The notes below the pieces were generated by a model, which was given only the letters and a program-made list of their open reading frames with translations, had not been told where the DNA came from and searched no databases. Both the position numbers and the translations under genes were made by a program. 64,000 nucleotides of DNA from Bradyrhizobium hipponense (GTDB taxonomy: Bacteria > Pseudomonadota > Alphaproteobacteria > Rhizobiales > Xanthobacteraceae): assembly GCF_008123965.1 (NCBI RefSeq), contig NZ_VSTH01000015.1, positions 62,001-126,000 of the forward strand, read 5' to 3'. Each line of letters opens with the position of its first letter. Position 1 is the stretch's first letter. Below, piece after piece: positions 26,196-35,743 of the stretch.

Positions 26196-26977
26196 CAGGA
26201 CGCCTCCGGAAAGCGCGGCTCGGCGCCGACCGGCCGATAGCGGCGGTCATAATCGGCGGCATAAAGGCGGCTCTCGGTAAAATCCGCCGTGCCCAGAGTC
26301 TTGCCGACCAGGATGAGCGCGGTGCGTTCGAGCTCGGCCCCGACGGCAGCATCGAGCGTCGCCAGCGTGGCGCGGACGATGCGCTGGTCAGGCCAGCTCG
26401 CGCGCCAGACGATGGCGACGGGACAGTTCGCGCCGTAGTGCGGGGTCAGCTCGGCGACGACCTTGTCGAGCAGATGGATCGACAGGTGGATGGCGAGCAC
26501 CGCACCGGTAGCGGCAAAGGCGGCGAGCTTCTCGCCCTCGGGCATCGCGCTGGCGCGGCCCGGCGTGCGCGTCAGCACCACGGTCTGTGCGAGGCCCGGC
26601 AATGTCAGCTCGGCTTCGAGCGCCGCTGCCGCGGCCGAGAAAGCGGGCACGCCCGGTGTCACGGTGTAGGGAATGTCGAGCGCGCGCAGGCGGCGCAGCT
26701 GTTCGCCCATCGCCGACCAGATCGAAAGATCGCCGGAATGCAGCCGCGCGACGTCTTTGCCAGCGGCATGCGCCGCAGCGATCTCCGCGATGATCTGATC
26801 GAGCGACAGCGGCGCGGTGTTGACGATGCGCGCACCGGGCGGGCAATGCGCCAGCACGCCCTCCGGCACGAGCGAACCGGCATAAAGACAGACCGGACAG
26901 GCCGCAATCAGGTCGCGACCGCGCAACGTCAGCAGGTCCGGGGCGCCCGGTCCTGCGCCGATGAAATGCACCGTCAT
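26195..26977 (-). CDS. cobM: Precorrin-4 C11-methyltransferase
   Basis: A 260-aa tetrapyrrole methylase that methylates C-11 of precorrin-4 to precorrin-5. The SAM-binding start is [16 protein letters not shown], followed by the CobM-type [19 protein letters not shown] and [15 protein letters not shown] segments. SAM and precorrin-4 are the substrates; the enzyme is soluble. It overlaps cobE by 4 bases (ATGA) and cobB by one. Confidence 0.97.
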   Translation of the reverse strand: MTVHFIGAGPGAPDLLTLRGRDLIAACPVCLYAGSLVPEGVLAHCPPGARIVNTAPLSLDQIIAEIAAAHAAGKDVARLHSGDLSIWSAMGEQLRRLRALDIPYTVTPGVPAFSAAAAALEAELTLPGLAQTVVLTRTPGRASAMPEGEKLAAFAATGAVLAIHLSIHLLDKVVAELTPHYGANCPVAIVWRASWPDQRIVRATLATLDAAVGAELERTALILVGKTLGTADFTESRLYAADYDRRYRPVGAEPRFPEAS

Positions 26978-27342
26978 TCGCCGTCTCCTTCCGCGATCGC
27001 CGCGGTCGCGGTTCGATCCCGCGAGACCGCCCGCGTCGCAATCAGTCGCGCGCGCGGTCCGGCTGCCGCAAGCGCCGCAGCCTCGGCGACCGATCCCGTG
27101 CCGAACTTTTCAATGATGCGTCTTGACTGGGTGGACGTGTCGATACCCGCCAATATATCGGCTGGAACGGCCTTGATCGGCACGCCGTATTCGCGCGCGA
27201 GCTGCTTCAGTGCCTCCGCATCGGCCTTGTCGCTGATAGTCGCCACCGCCGCGAGCCCGGCGAGACCGCCGGCCGCGACGAGCGCCTCACGCAGCGAGGC
27301 GAGCGTAACATCCTGCTTGAACCCGAAGCCGGCGACCTTCAT
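26974..27342 (-). CDS. cobE: CobE/CbiG-type cobalamin biosynthesis protein
   Basis: A 122-aa single-domain protein, [21 protein letters not shown] at the N-terminus, matching CobE and the C-terminal domain of CbiG. CobE is required for cobalamin synthesis in Pseudomonas denitrificans but its exact role is unsettled; binding or carrying of an intermediate has been proposed. The start at 27342 is chosen because it overlaps the cobL stop as ATGA; a start five codons upstream is possible. A longer frame reaching 27777 is only cobL in another phase. Confidence 0.9.
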   Translation of the reverse strand: MKVAGFGFKQDVTLASLREALVAAGGLAGLAAVATISDKADAEALKQLAREYGVPIKAVPADILAGIDTSTQSRRIIEKFGTGSVAEAAALAAAGPRARLIATRAVSRDRTATAAIAEGDGE

Positions 27343-28520
27343 CGGACCGCGCTCCATTGCACCACCGGACGCGCCGTCTCCCAGGAACGATATCGTCCGA
27401 GCGGGCCGGCATGGGCGATCTCGACCCGCATCAACTCGCCGCCATGGCGCTGATGCAGCTCGCCGAGCAGTGCTTCCGTCTCGATCGTGACCGCATGCGC
27501 GACCACCCGCGTGCCCGGCAAGAGGCGCGACCAGACCGCATCGAACATCTCTGCGTCGAGGCCGCCACCGACGAAGACGGCATCCGGCACCTCCAGCGCA
27601 GCCAGAGCTTCCGGCACCGTCCCTGCGATCACGGTGATCCGATGCGCCAGTCCAAAGGACGCTGCGTTGCTGCGGATGTTCACCGCACGATCCTGGCGCG
27701 CCTCGATGGCGACCGCGGTTCCGCCGCACAGCGCCCATTCGACCGAAATCGAGCCCGAGCCGGCGCCGATGTCCCACAGCCTCTCCCCGGCACGCGGCGC
27801 CAGTGCCGAGAGCGCCAGCGCGCGCACCGGCCTCTTGGTGATCTGGCCGTCATGGACGAAACGATCATCCGCAAGGCCCGAGCTGCGGGGGATACCCTGC
27901 GCTCCTCTCGCTTCCAATGCCACCGCAACGAGGTTTCCGGCCAGATCGCCCGCAAAGCTGTCGGCGCGATGCTTTGCGATGCTTTCACGCGGCCCGCCGA
28001 GCGCGGCGAGAGTCCAGAATGCCGAGGCGCCCCATCCGCGCTCGCTCAGCCACTTTGTCAGATCACCGGCCGCGTTGCCGTCACGCACGAGGCAAATGAT
28101 CCGCGCACCGGAAGCCAGATGCGGCACGAGCCGCTCGAATGGCGCAGCGTGCAAGCCGAGGCACACAACGGATTCGAGCCGCCAGCCTAGCCGCGCGGCC
28201 GCGAGCGAGAAGGTCGACGGCGCCGAATGCGCAATCCATTCGCCGGCCTCGAGCTTCTCAGCGAGGCTTGCGCCCGCGCCGTGCCAGAACGGATCGCCGG
28301 AGGCGAGCACCGCGGTCGGGCGGCCGCGGCAGCTCAGCACGACCTCCGCGTCGAACGGCACCGGCCAGGGGCGGCCACGACTGGTCACGCCTGCGAGCGC
28401 GAGATGGCGCTCGCCGCCGAAGATAGTTTCGGCCCCGGCAAGCGCCTTTCTGCTTGCTTCGGACAGACCTGCGAGGCCATCTTCGCCGATACCGATGATG
28501 GTCAACCAGGGATCAGCCAT
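27339..28520 (-). CDS. cobL: Precorrin-6Y C5,15-methyltransferase (decarboxylating)
   Basis: A 393-aa bifunctional enzyme. The N-terminal CbiE-like domain (about 1-200, start LTIIGIGEDGLAGLS) and C-terminal CbiT-like domain (about 220-393, with LWDIGAGSGSISVEWALCGG as SAM site) methylate C-5 and C-15 and decarboxylate the ring-C acetate, giving precorrin-8X. It is slightly shorter than the roughly 413-aa reference enzyme. Its start codon at 28518-28520 shares two bases with the cobK start on the opposite strand (CATG). Upstream, in the operon direction, cobK lies antisense between it and cobJ. Confidence 0.96.
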   Translation of the reverse strand: MADPWLTIIGIGEDGLAGLSEASRKALAGAETIFGGERHLALAGVTSRGRPWPVPFDAEVVLSCRGRPTAVLASGDPFWHGAGASLAEKLEAGEWIAHSAPSTFSLAAARLGWRLESVVCLGLHAAPFERLVPHLASGARIICLVRDGNAAGDLTKWLSERGWGASAFWTLAALGGPRESIAKHRADSFAGDLAGNLVAVALEARGAQGIPRSSGLADDRFVHDGQITKRPVRALALSALAPRAGERLWDIGAGSGSISVEWALCGGTAVAIEARQDRAVNIRSNAASFGLAHRITVIAGTVPEALAALEVPDAVFVGGGLDAEMFDAVWSRLLPGTRVVAHAVTIETEALLGELHQRHGGELMRVEIAHAGPLGRYRSWETARPVVQWSAVR

Positions 28521-29265
28521 GACGCGCGCCCTCATTCTGGGCGGAACAGCCGATGCGAGCCTGCTCGCAGCGGAGCTCGCGCGCGCGGGCATCGAGGCCG
28601 TCTATTCCTATGGCGGCCGCACCCGCGCGCCGGCCGACCAGCCGCTGCCGACCCGCATCGGCGGCTTCGGCGGCGTCAGCGGGCTTGCCGATTACATCCA
28701 CCGTGAAGGCATCACGCATGTGATCGATGCGACGCATCCCTTTGCCGCCGAGATGAGCCGCAATGCGGTCGCGGCATGCGCGGAAACCGGCACGCCACTG
28801 GTCGCGCTCGAGCGCGCGCCCTGGAACAAGATGCATGGCGACCATTGGATCGAGGTCGCTGACGTCAACGCTGCGGTCGCTGCGCTTCCGGAGAGCCCGG
28901 CGAAGGTCTTCCTCGCCATCGGCCGCCAGCACATCGCGCCGTTCGCGGCAAAGCCGCAGCACGCCTACACGCTCCGTTTCGTCGATCCGCCCGAAGCGCC
29001 CCTGCCCTTCGCGGCGGATGTGATCGTGTCGCGCGGACCGTTCACACTCGATGCCGAATTGACGATGATGCAGGCGGGTGGCATCGCGCGGATCGTCGCC
29101 CGCAATTCCGGCGGCGACGGCGCGCGCGCCAAGATCGACGCCGCCCGTGAACTCGGCCTGCCCGTGGTCATGATCTCGCGGCCAGAGCTGCCCGAACGAC
29201 AACGGGTGGAGAGCGCGGCCGAGGTGATGCACTGGCTTGGTCATCGGACCTGCCTCGGCGCGTAG
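28519..29265 (+). CDS. cobK: Precorrin-6A reductase
   Basis: A 248-aa NADPH-dependent reductase of precorrin-6A to precorrin-6B (dihydro form). LILGGTADASLLA opens the nucleotide fold; VIDATHPFAAEMS, FLAIGRQHI and IVARNSGG are CobK-type segments. The ATG at 28519 has AGGGA about 6 bases upstream and gives the normal family length; an earlier in-frame start inside cobL is rejected. It is the only plus-strand gene within a thirteen-gene run and overlaps the 3' end of cobJ by 25 bases tail to tail. Confidence 0.95.
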   Translation: MTRALILGGTADASLLAAELARAGIEAVYSYGGRTRAPADQPLPTRIGGFGGVSGLADYIHREGITHVIDATHPFAAEMSRNAVAACAETGTPLVALERAPWNKMHGDHWIEVADVNAAVAALPESPAKVFLAIGRQHIAPFAAKPQHAYTLRFVDPPEAPLPFAADVIVSRGPFTLDAELTMMQAGGIARIVARNSGGDGARAKIDAARELGLPVVMISRPELPERQRVESAAEVMHWLGHRTCLGA

Positions 29266-29975
29266 ATCCAGCGGCCAACGCGGCGCGTCTGCGAATTGCC
29301 GACGATCACCAGCGTGCGCATGTCGGCCATCTCGGGCCGGGCCTCGTCGAGCGTGACGGTCTCGATCCGCTCGTCGGGCGCGCTGACCGCACGTGCAAAG
29401 ACTACGAGGCGCTCGCCGCAACCGGCGTCCTTCAACAACGCAAGCGCGCGGCCAAAACCCTCGGGCCGGCTCGCCGAGCGCGGATTGTACATCGCGATCG
29501 AAAAATCGGCTTCCGCAGCGAGCCGCAGCCGCTTCTCGATCACAGCCCACGGCTTGAGATTGTCCGAGAGATTGATCGCACAGAAATCATGGCCGAGCGG
29601 CGCGCCGACGCGCGCGGCCGCTGCAAGCATCGCGGTGATGCCGGGCAGCACGCGGATCGGCAGCTCCCGCCATTGCCGTGCCTGTTCGAGCGCCTCGAAT
29701 ACGGCGGACGCCATCGCGAATACGCCGGGGTCCCCCGAGGACACGACGACAACCTGCCCGCCTTCGGCAGCAAGCCGCAAGGCCTCGCGTGCGCGCTGCA
29801 ACTCCTCGCGGTTGTCGGACGGATGCAGGGTGAGACCAGATCGCGGCGGCACACGTGCGACGTAGGGCGCATAACCCAGAATGTCGGTTGCGGCTGCAAG
29901 CGCGGCGGAGACCTCGGGCGTCACCAGCGCTTCGCTGCCCGGCCCAAGGCCCGCGATGGTCAGCGTGCCCGTCAT
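29241..29975 (-). CDS. cobJ: Precorrin-3B C17-methyltransferase
   Basis: A 244-aa tetrapyrrole methylase performing C-17 methylation and ring contraction of precorrin-3B to precorrin-4. Recognisable pieces are the SAM loop IAGLGPGSEALVTPEV, GYAPYVARV, VVSSGDPGVFAMASAVFEA and the FSIAMYNPRSASRPEGF strand. The start at 29975 is set by the ATGA overlap with cobI and by homology at MTGTLTIAGLG. Its last 25 bases are antisense to the end of cobK. Confidence 0.97.
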   Translation of the reverse strand: MTGTLTIAGLGPGSEALVTPEVSAALAAATDILGYAPYVARVPPRSGLTLHPSDNREELQRAREALRLAAEGGQVVVVSSGDPGVFAMASAVFEALEQARQWRELPIRVLPGITAMLAAAARVGAPLGHDFCAINLSDNLKPWAVIEKRLRLAAEADFSIAMYNPRSASRPEGFGRALALLKDAGCGERLVVFARAVSAPDERIETVTLDEARPEMADMRTLVIVGNSQTRRVGRWIYAPRQVR

Positions 29976-30703
29976 TCGGCGGCGTCCAGATGCCGTCCCT
30001 TGCCGTGCACAAGCACGATCGCGAAATAGGGACAATCGGCGGCATCGATATCGGCGAGCCGCGCGACACGCTCGCGCGGCATGGTGCCGCGCTCGACCAG
30101 CCAGGCATCGCCCAGCCTTCCGGCGGCAGCAAGGGCGCGGCGCACCTTCTGGAGATTGCGGCCAGTCTTCATGATGATCAGCGCTTCGGAATCCCGCATC
30201 CGCCGTTCGAGTTCGGCCTCGGCCAGCGTGCCCATCAGCACCGTCGTCACATCGTCGCCCAGCGCAATCGGCTGACCGACGGCGTTCCAGCAGCCAACCA
30301 TGCCGGGAATGCCGGCAATCACCTCGATCTCGACGCGGTCTTGCAGGCGCGAGTGCAGATGCATGAAGGAGCCGTAGAAATAAGGATCGCCCTCGCAGAG
30401 CACGACGACGTCGACCGCGCGCGCGAGCCGCGCTAGGCGCTCCGCCCATTCGTCATAGAAGCTGGCAAGCAGGCGGACATATTCGGGACTGTCGAAGGCG
30501 ATCTCCGTGGTGACCGGATACTCCATCGGATATTCGGTCACGTCGCTCGCGAGCATGCCCTCGACGATACGACGTGCCTGACCGGGCCGGTTCTTCTTGC
30601 GGAAATAGGCGACGTGCTTTGCGGCGCGCACCGTTCGGTCCGCGCGCACGCTCATCAGATCGGGATCGCCGGGGCCGAGACCGCAGCAGATGATGCGTCC
30701 CAT
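29972..30703 (-). CDS. cobI: Precorrin-2 C20-methyltransferase
   Basis: A 243-aa tetrapyrrole methylase that methylates C-20 of precorrin-2 to precorrin-3A. Signatures are CCGLGPGDPDLMSVRADR, AYFRKKNRPGQARRIV, LCEGDPYFYGSFMHLHSRL and IAGIPGMVGCWNAVG. The start at 30703 lies 2 bases beyond the cobH stop. Length equals the roughly 245-aa reference enzyme. It is part of the coupled cobG-cobH-cobI-cobJ block. Confidence 0.97.
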   Translation of the reverse strand: MGRIICCGLGPGDPDLMSVRADRTVRAAKHVAYFRKKNRPGQARRIVEGMLASDVTEYPMEYPVTTEIAFDSPEYVRLLASFYDEWAERLARLARAVDVVVLCEGDPYFYGSFMHLHSRLQDRVEIEVIAGIPGMVGCWNAVGQPIALGDDVTTVLMGTLAEAELERRMRDSEALIIMKTGRNLQKVRRALAAAGRLGDAWLVERGTMPRERVARLADIDAADCPYFAIVLVHGKGRHLDAAE

Positions 30704-30705
30704 CG

Positions 30706-31335
30706 CTATTCGCTCCGGCTCGCCAGCGCGTTGACGGCAGCAACGGTAATCGCGGAGCCGCCGAGGCGGCCCTCGACGGTCAGCGCCGGCACCGGCGGAT
30801 CGGCCATCAGCGCGGCCTTGGATTCGGCGGCGCCGACGAAGCCCACAGGGCAACCGATGATCGCCGCTGGTCGCGGGCAGCCGCGGTCTTCCAGCATGTT
30901 GAGAAGATGAAACAACGCGGTCGGCGCATTGCCGATCGCAACAATTGCGCCGTCGAGATGCGGACGCCATAGCTCCAGCGCCGCGGCCGAGCGCGTGTTG
31001 CGGATGGATTGCGCGAGCGCAGGAACGGCCGGATCGCCGAGCGTGCAGATAACCGCGTTGGCTGCCGGCAGCCTTGCGCGCGTAATCCCCTCGGAGACCA
31101 TGCGCGCGTCGCACAGGATCGGTGCGCCTCTCTGCAACGCCGCGCGCGCAGCGGTCGCCATGCCGGGTGTGAAACGGATATGCCTCTCCAGCCCAACCAG
31201 GCCGGCGGCGTGGATCATCCGCACCACCACCTGCTCCTCATCCGGCGTGAAGCGTGCCAGATCCGCTTCGGCCCGGATGGTCGCGAAAGACTGCCGGTAG
31301 ATCGCCGCGCCATCGGTCTCGTAGACGTGCGGCAT
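30706..31335 (-). CDS. cobH: Precorrin-8X methylmutase
   Basis: A 209-aa isomerase that moves the C-11 methyl to C-12, producing hydrogenobyrinate. Typical segments are the early IYRQSFATIRAEADL with RMIHAAG (the active-site histidine), PILCDARMVSEGITRARLP, AIGNAPTALFHLLNM and CPVGFVGAAESK. Length matches the 210-aa reference. The start overlaps the cobG stop by one base (TGATG), which sets it against longer in-frame codons. Confidence 0.97.
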   Translation of the reverse strand: MPHVYETDGAAIYRQSFATIRAEADLARFTPDEEQVVVRMIHAAGLVGLERHIRFTPGMATAARAALQRGAPILCDARMVSEGITRARLPAANAVICTLGDPAVPALAQSIRNTRSAAALELWRPHLDGAIVAIGNAPTALFHLLNMLEDRGCPRPAAIIGCPVGFVGAAESKAALMADPPVPALTVEGRLGGSAITVAAVNALASRSE

Positions 31336-32498
31336 CAGTGCCCTCCCACCAGGATGGAGGGATCGCTGACGATGTCGGCACCGTTCAAGCCGCGCAGGAC
31401 CGGCTGATCGCGCGTCGAGCCGTCGCGGACGAGATCGAAGCCGGCGCTGGTCGCAACCAGCGTCACTGCCGAGGCACCGGAACGGGCACAGCCTTTGGCG
31501 CAACCGGAAACGTGAAGCCGCGTATCGGCGGCGATGCGCGGCGCAAGTGCGGCCGCCAGCGCGCGCGCATCGGCATGCGCCTCGCGGCAGCGCGGGGCGC
31601 CGCTACAGGCGATGACGCGCAGCGCGGGATCGTAGGGCTCCGTGATGAGGCCTGCCGCGCTCGGCATTTCCCGCTTGCCCTCGCTCAGAACCATCCGCCA
31701 TGGCGTCATGCGCAGCGCACGTCCGCATTCGGCGAATTGACGGAGCGTCGAGTGCGGCATCTGCCCGAACGCGATGCCAACCATTACGCCTTGCGGATAA
31801 TGCCCGGGCCGTAACGCAGCCATCACGGGGGCAGGCTCGGTCTCACCGCGCAAGGTCACGGGCAATGCCACACCGGCCGCGATGTGGGCGGCCATGCGCC
31901 CCCGCCCGCCTTTGGCACCACCGGAGACGGTGAACCAGTTTGCGAGCGCGAGCGCCGTGCTCACTGCCGCTCCGCGTGCGACCGATCGGCCGAGCCTTGC
32001 GCCATCGGCCCGCACCAGCAGCCGGCCGCCACGATCGCGTTCGATGTGAACGTCGGCGGAATCGCCGGCCAGCACGCGCGAGGTCCCATCATCGATTGCG
32101 AAGCCGAATTTGCTGGGAAGCGCGAGCGCGCTGTCGGCGAGCGCTTCTTCAAGCTCCGCGGCGAGCGACTGCGTCTCGTCACTGGGGCTCCAGAACGGCG
32201 TCACCAGGACGTTGCGCCGGGCTTCGGTGTCGGCGTCGTGGTCGAGCAACCCCAGCGACGCGAGTCCCTCGAGCACTAGCCGATGCCCCTGTTCGTCGAC
32301 GCCCCTGATCTGGAGGTTCGCGCGACTCGTCACGTCAACGAGGCCGTTGCCGAAACGTTCAGCAAGGTCAGCAAGTCCGGCAACCTGTGCTGCTTCAAGA
32401 CGCCCACCGAAAGGACGCACCCGGACCACGAGCCCATCGCCCGATTGCATCGGCCGCAGCGCACCGGGACACCAGCCCTTGACCGAAAACGCGCTCAT
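31335..32498 (-). CDS. cobG: Precorrin-3B synthase (oxygen-dependent)
   Basis: A 387-aa nitrite/sulfite-reductase-like protein that hydroxylates C-20 and forms the gamma-lactone of precorrin-3B with molecular oxygen. The Fe4S4 cysteines are visible as CSGAPRC and CAKGC in the C-terminal part. N-terminal ferredoxin-like half-domain sequences (VRPFGGRLEAAQVAGLADLAERFGNG and DVTSRANLQIRGV) precede them. It is shorter than the roughly 459-aa Pseudomonas denitrificans enzyme. Its presence identifies the aerobic pathway of the CobG, not CobZ, type. It overlaps cobN by 4 bases. Confidence 0.95.
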   Translation of the reverse strand: MSAFSVKGWCPGALRPMQSGDGLVVRVRPFGGRLEAAQVAGLADLAERFGNGLVDVTSRANLQIRGVDEQGHRLVLEGLASLGLLDHDADTEARRNVLVTPFWSPSDETQSLAAELEEALADSALALPSKFGFAIDDGTSRVLAGDSADVHIERDRGGRLLVRADGARLGRSVARGAAVSTALALANWFTVSGGAKGGRGRMAAHIAAGVALPVTLRGETEPAPVMAALRPGHYPQGVMVGIAFGQMPHSTLRQFAECGRALRMTPWRMVLSEGKREMPSAAGLITEPYDPALRVIACSGAPRCREAHADARALAAALAPRIAADTRLHVSGCAKGCARSGASAVTLVATSAGFDLVRDGSTRDQPVLRGLNGADIVSDPSILVGGH

Positions 32499-35400
32499 GA
32501 CGCCTCCCGCAACGCAGCCGCGATCGAATTACGGCGCGTTCGCCAGAGTGAAGCCTCGTGCAAGCGCGTGAAGCAGGTCTCCATCGCGGCCAGAGCCGCC
32601 GGATTTTCCTGCGCCATGAAGGCGCGGACGCCGTCGTCGCCGAGCGTGGCATCGTAGTAGAGATCGAACAGATGCGGCGGCACAGCTCCGGCCAGATGCG
32701 CGAACGCGGCCATATGCTCGAGCGTCGCCGTGATCTCGGCAGCGCCGCGAAAACCGTGGCGCATCATGCCGGCGATCCAGGCCGGATTGGCGGCGCGCGC
32801 GCGAACCACGCGCGAGATTTCTTCGGTCAGGGTGCGCGCATGCGGCTCGTCGGGACGAGTCGCATCGAGATGATAGAGCGACGGCGTAGCCGCGCCGAGC
32901 CTCGCGGCGGCGGCCGCAACACCTGCTTCGTGAGCCGCATAGTCGGCGGCGAGCAGAAGATCCGTTTCCGGCAAGTCCTGAACGTGGACGAAAGCGTCGG
33001 CAGATGCGAGCCGCGATTCGATGCCGGCACGATCCGGCTTGATCGCGCCGTCGGCGGAGAACGCCCAGGACGATGCCGACAGCCAGGCTTCGCCTGCGGC
33101 CTCGCGGCTATCAGACGTGAAAACATCCGGGATCGACGACAGACCGACGCCATATTGTCCGGGACGCGGCGCGAACACGCGGGACGCACGATGGCGATAA
33201 GGATTTTCGTCGCCCTCGTCCTCGCGCGTCGAGAGCGCCTCGGCGGCGGCTTCAAACAATTGCGCCAGTTCTGCAAAGACATCGCGGAACAGGCCAGAGA
33301 CGCGCAGCGTGACGTCGATGCGGGGACGGCCGAGCTCGGCCGGCGCGATGATGTCGTAGCCGGTCACGCGGCCGGACGCATGATCCCAGCGCGGCGCGAG
33401 CCCGGCCAGATGCAGCGCCATCGCAAACTCTTCACCCGCCGTGCGCATCGTTGCCGAGCCCCAGAGGTCGACTACGAGGCCTTTCGGCCAGTCGCCGTGA
33501 TCCTGCAAGTGGCGGCGCAACAGCTCTTCCGCGAGCTTGATGCCTTGCGCATGCGCCGACGGCGTCGGCACCGCGCGCGGATCGACCGCAAAGAGATTGC
33601 GTCCGGTCGGCAGCACGTCCTGGCGCCCGCGATAGGGTGAGCCCGACGGTCCCGGCGCAACACGCCTGCCCGCGAGTGCCGCACTCAGCGCGTCCCGCTC
33701 GGCATCGCCGCAGGCGCCGCGGCCGAATACGTGCAAGCCGTCGCCGAACTGACTTTCCTTGAGATCGCAGACAAAACGATCGATCCGCGGGATGGCTTCC
33801 GCCGGTGCGGCCGACGCATCGAGGCCGAGATCGTCTTCCAATCCGGCCACACGAGCTTCGTCGCGAATCGCAGCGATCAGTCGCTGGCGGCGGGCGGGAT
33901 CGAGACCATCGGCGGTCGAATATTCGTCGAGGAGCTGTTCGAGCCGGCGCAGGCCATCCGGCACGGCGGATGTGGCAAGCGGCGGCGGCAGATGGCCGAT
34001 GGTCACCGCACCCGTGCGCCGCTTGGCCTGTGCGGCCTCGCCGGGATCGTTGACGATGAAGGGGTAGATGACAGGCAGGTCGCCGATCAGGGCTTCCGGC
34101 CAGCAGCTCGACGACAGCGCCACGGATTTTCCGGGCAGCCATTCCAGCGTGCCGTGTGCGCCCATGTGCGCGACGGCGTCGATGCCCTGTGCGCGGAGCC
34201 AGAGATAGAAGGCGACATGGGCGTGGCGCGGCGTGCGTGCGAGATCGTGATAGTCGGCACCGCGGGTATTTGCATCGCCGCGTTCGGGCTGAACTGCGAT
34301 GATCGACTTGCCACACGTGATCGCGGCAAAGTGGATCGCGTCACCGCGGCAGCTCGGATCATCTTCCGGTGCGCCCCAGGCACGCGCGAGATCATCCTGC
34401 AAATCCTGTGAAAGACGCGAGAGTGCCGCGCGATAATCGGCGACGCTCCAGGTGAATTGCCGGTTCAGCAGGGTTCCGCCGAGCGCTTGTAGCGGCACGA
34501 CGTCGTAGCCGGCGCCAGCCAGGTCCGACAGCAATGCCTCGACCGAGGCGAGTGCATCCAGACCAACCGCATGCGCGATCTGGTGCGGGCGTCCCGGATA
34601 GTTCGAAAGCACGATTGCCAGTCGCTTGTCGCTTGTGCGCTTCTCCGCAAGCCGCTGCCAGGCCGCGACGCGCGCGGCGACGGCCTTCACCCGCTCTTCA
34701 TCCGCGCGATGCGCAAGGTGCGAGAATTGCAGATCGGGATCGCGCATCGCGGCCGACTTGAAGCTCACCACGCCCGTGAACAGGCGACCATCGACCTCGG
34801 GCAGCACCACATGCATCGCAAGATCGCCGGGCGACAGGCCGCGTAGCGATCCCTCCCAGTCCTCGCGCAGCGCCGTCGAGAGTGCGACCTGAAACACCGG
34901 GCATGGAACGGCATCGAACGGCGTCGTGCCGTCATTCCCCATTGCCGAGAAGGCCGTCGCATTGACGATCGCGGCGGCGGGATTTTGTGCGAGATGAGTT
35001 CGCAACCAATCCGCGACGCCCGCAGCCTTCAGCGAGGTGACGAACACGCCGTAGGCGTCAAAGCCCTCCTCGCGCAGCGCCGCGATCAAGGCATCGATCG
35101 GACCTGTATCGGCGGCCGTGAGATACGAGCGATAGAAGGTCACCACCGCGCATGGCTTGCCCTCGCCGGCCGTCGGCGCCGCAATGACACCGCGCGCAGG
35201 ATCATAAAAGCCCATCTCGGGAACGGTGATCTCGCCGACGACCGGCCCGGCATAGAGGCCGGACGCCAGCGCAAGCTGCGCGATCGCGGCTTGGGCTGCG
35301 ACCGGGCCGCCGGTGTCGCAGAGCACTTTCAGCCGGCGCAGCGTCGAGACCGGCAGGGTCGAGTAGGCGTCTAACCGCGCGTCGTCGCGGCCGTCGGCCG

Positions 35401-35743
35401 GCAGTACGGCCAGCACGATGCCACGGTCCCTTGCCAGTTGATGCAGGGCCGCGAGCCCGTAGGCCCAGTAGGACTCACCGCCGATCAGGCGCACTAGAAT
35501 GCCGCGCGCCTGCGACAGCGTGCGCTCGACATAGGTGTCGACCGACAGCGGATGGCGCAGCTCCGCAAGGTTCGCCAGCCGCAGCGACGGCAGGCTGTCA
35601 CGGCCGCGCCGCCAGCCGGACGCGAACGCGGCAAGATCAGAGTCCGAAAACGAGAGCACCACGAGATCGGCCGGGTCCTGGCCGATGTCCCTTGGCGTCG
35701 CGGTCTCCTCGAGACCGCGGCTCTCGCGGAAGACGACGTGCAT
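32495..35743 (-). CDS. cobN: Cobaltochelatase large subunit CobN
   Basis: A 1082-aa protein, the porphyrin/corrin-binding subunit of the ATP-dependent cobaltochelatase that inserts cobalt into hydrogenobyrinate a,c-diamide. MHVVFRESRGLEETATP at the start and the AHMGAHGTLEWLPGKSVALS block (about residues 525-545) are CobN/ChlH hallmarks. At 1082 aa it is clearly shorter than the roughly 1275-aa reference while keeping both ends, so internal insertions are missing. The AAA+ partners CobS and CobT (chelatase) are not in this window. It is coupled to cobW by a one-base overlap. Confidence 0.96.
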   Translation of the reverse strand: MHVVFRESRGLEETATPRDIGQDPADLVVLSFSDSDLAAFASGWRRGRDSLPSLRLANLAELRHPLSVDTYVERTLSQARGILVRLIGGESYWAYGLAALHQLARDRGIVLAVLPADGRDDARLDAYSTLPVSTLRRLKVLCDTGGPVAAQAAIAQLALASGLYAGPVVGEITVPEMGFYDPARGVIAAPTAGEGKPCAVVTFYRSYLTAADTGPIDALIAALREEGFDAYGVFVTSLKAAGVADWLRTHLAQNPAAAIVNATAFSAMGNDGTTPFDAVPCPVFQVALSTALREDWEGSLRGLSPGDLAMHVVLPEVDGRLFTGVVSFKSAAMRDPDLQFSHLAHRADEERVKAVAARVAAWQRLAEKRTSDKRLAIVLSNYPGRPHQIAHAVGLDALASVEALLSDLAGAGYDVVPLQALGGTLLNRQFTWSVADYRAALSRLSQDLQDDLARAWGAPEDDPSCRGDAIHFAAITCGKSIIAVQPERGDANTRGADYHDLARTPRHAHVAFYLWLRAQGIDAVAHMGAHGTLEWLPGKSVALSSSCWPEALIGDLPVIYPFIVNDPGEAAQAKRRTGAVTIGHLPPPLATSAVPDGLRRLEQLLDEYSTADGLDPARRQRLIAAIRDEARVAGLEDDLGLDASAAPAEAIPRIDRFVCDLKESQFGDGLHVFGRGACGDAERDALSAALAGRRVAPGPSGSPYRGRQDVLPTGRNLFAVDPRAVPTPSAHAQGIKLAEELLRRHLQDHGDWPKGLVVDLWGSATMRTAGEEFAMALHLAGLAPRWDHASGRVTGYDIIAPAELGRPRIDVTLRVSGLFRDVFAELAQLFEAAAEALSTREDEGDENPYRHRASRVFAPRPGQYGVGLSSIPDVFTSDSREAAGEAWLSASSWAFSADGAIKPDRAGIESRLASADAFVHVQDLPETDLLLAADYAAHEAGVAAAAARLGAATPSLYHLDATRPDEPHARTLTEEISRVVRARAANPAWIAGMMRHGFRGAAEITATLEHMAAFAHLAGAVPPHLFDLYYDATLGDDGVRAFMAQENPAALAAMETCFTRLHEASLWRTRRNSIAAALREAS

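Noticed and set aside
27487..28518. cobK extended far upstream into cobL
   Set aside because: The N-terminal addition is antisense cobL; the ATG at 28519 has a ribosome-binding site and gives the family length.
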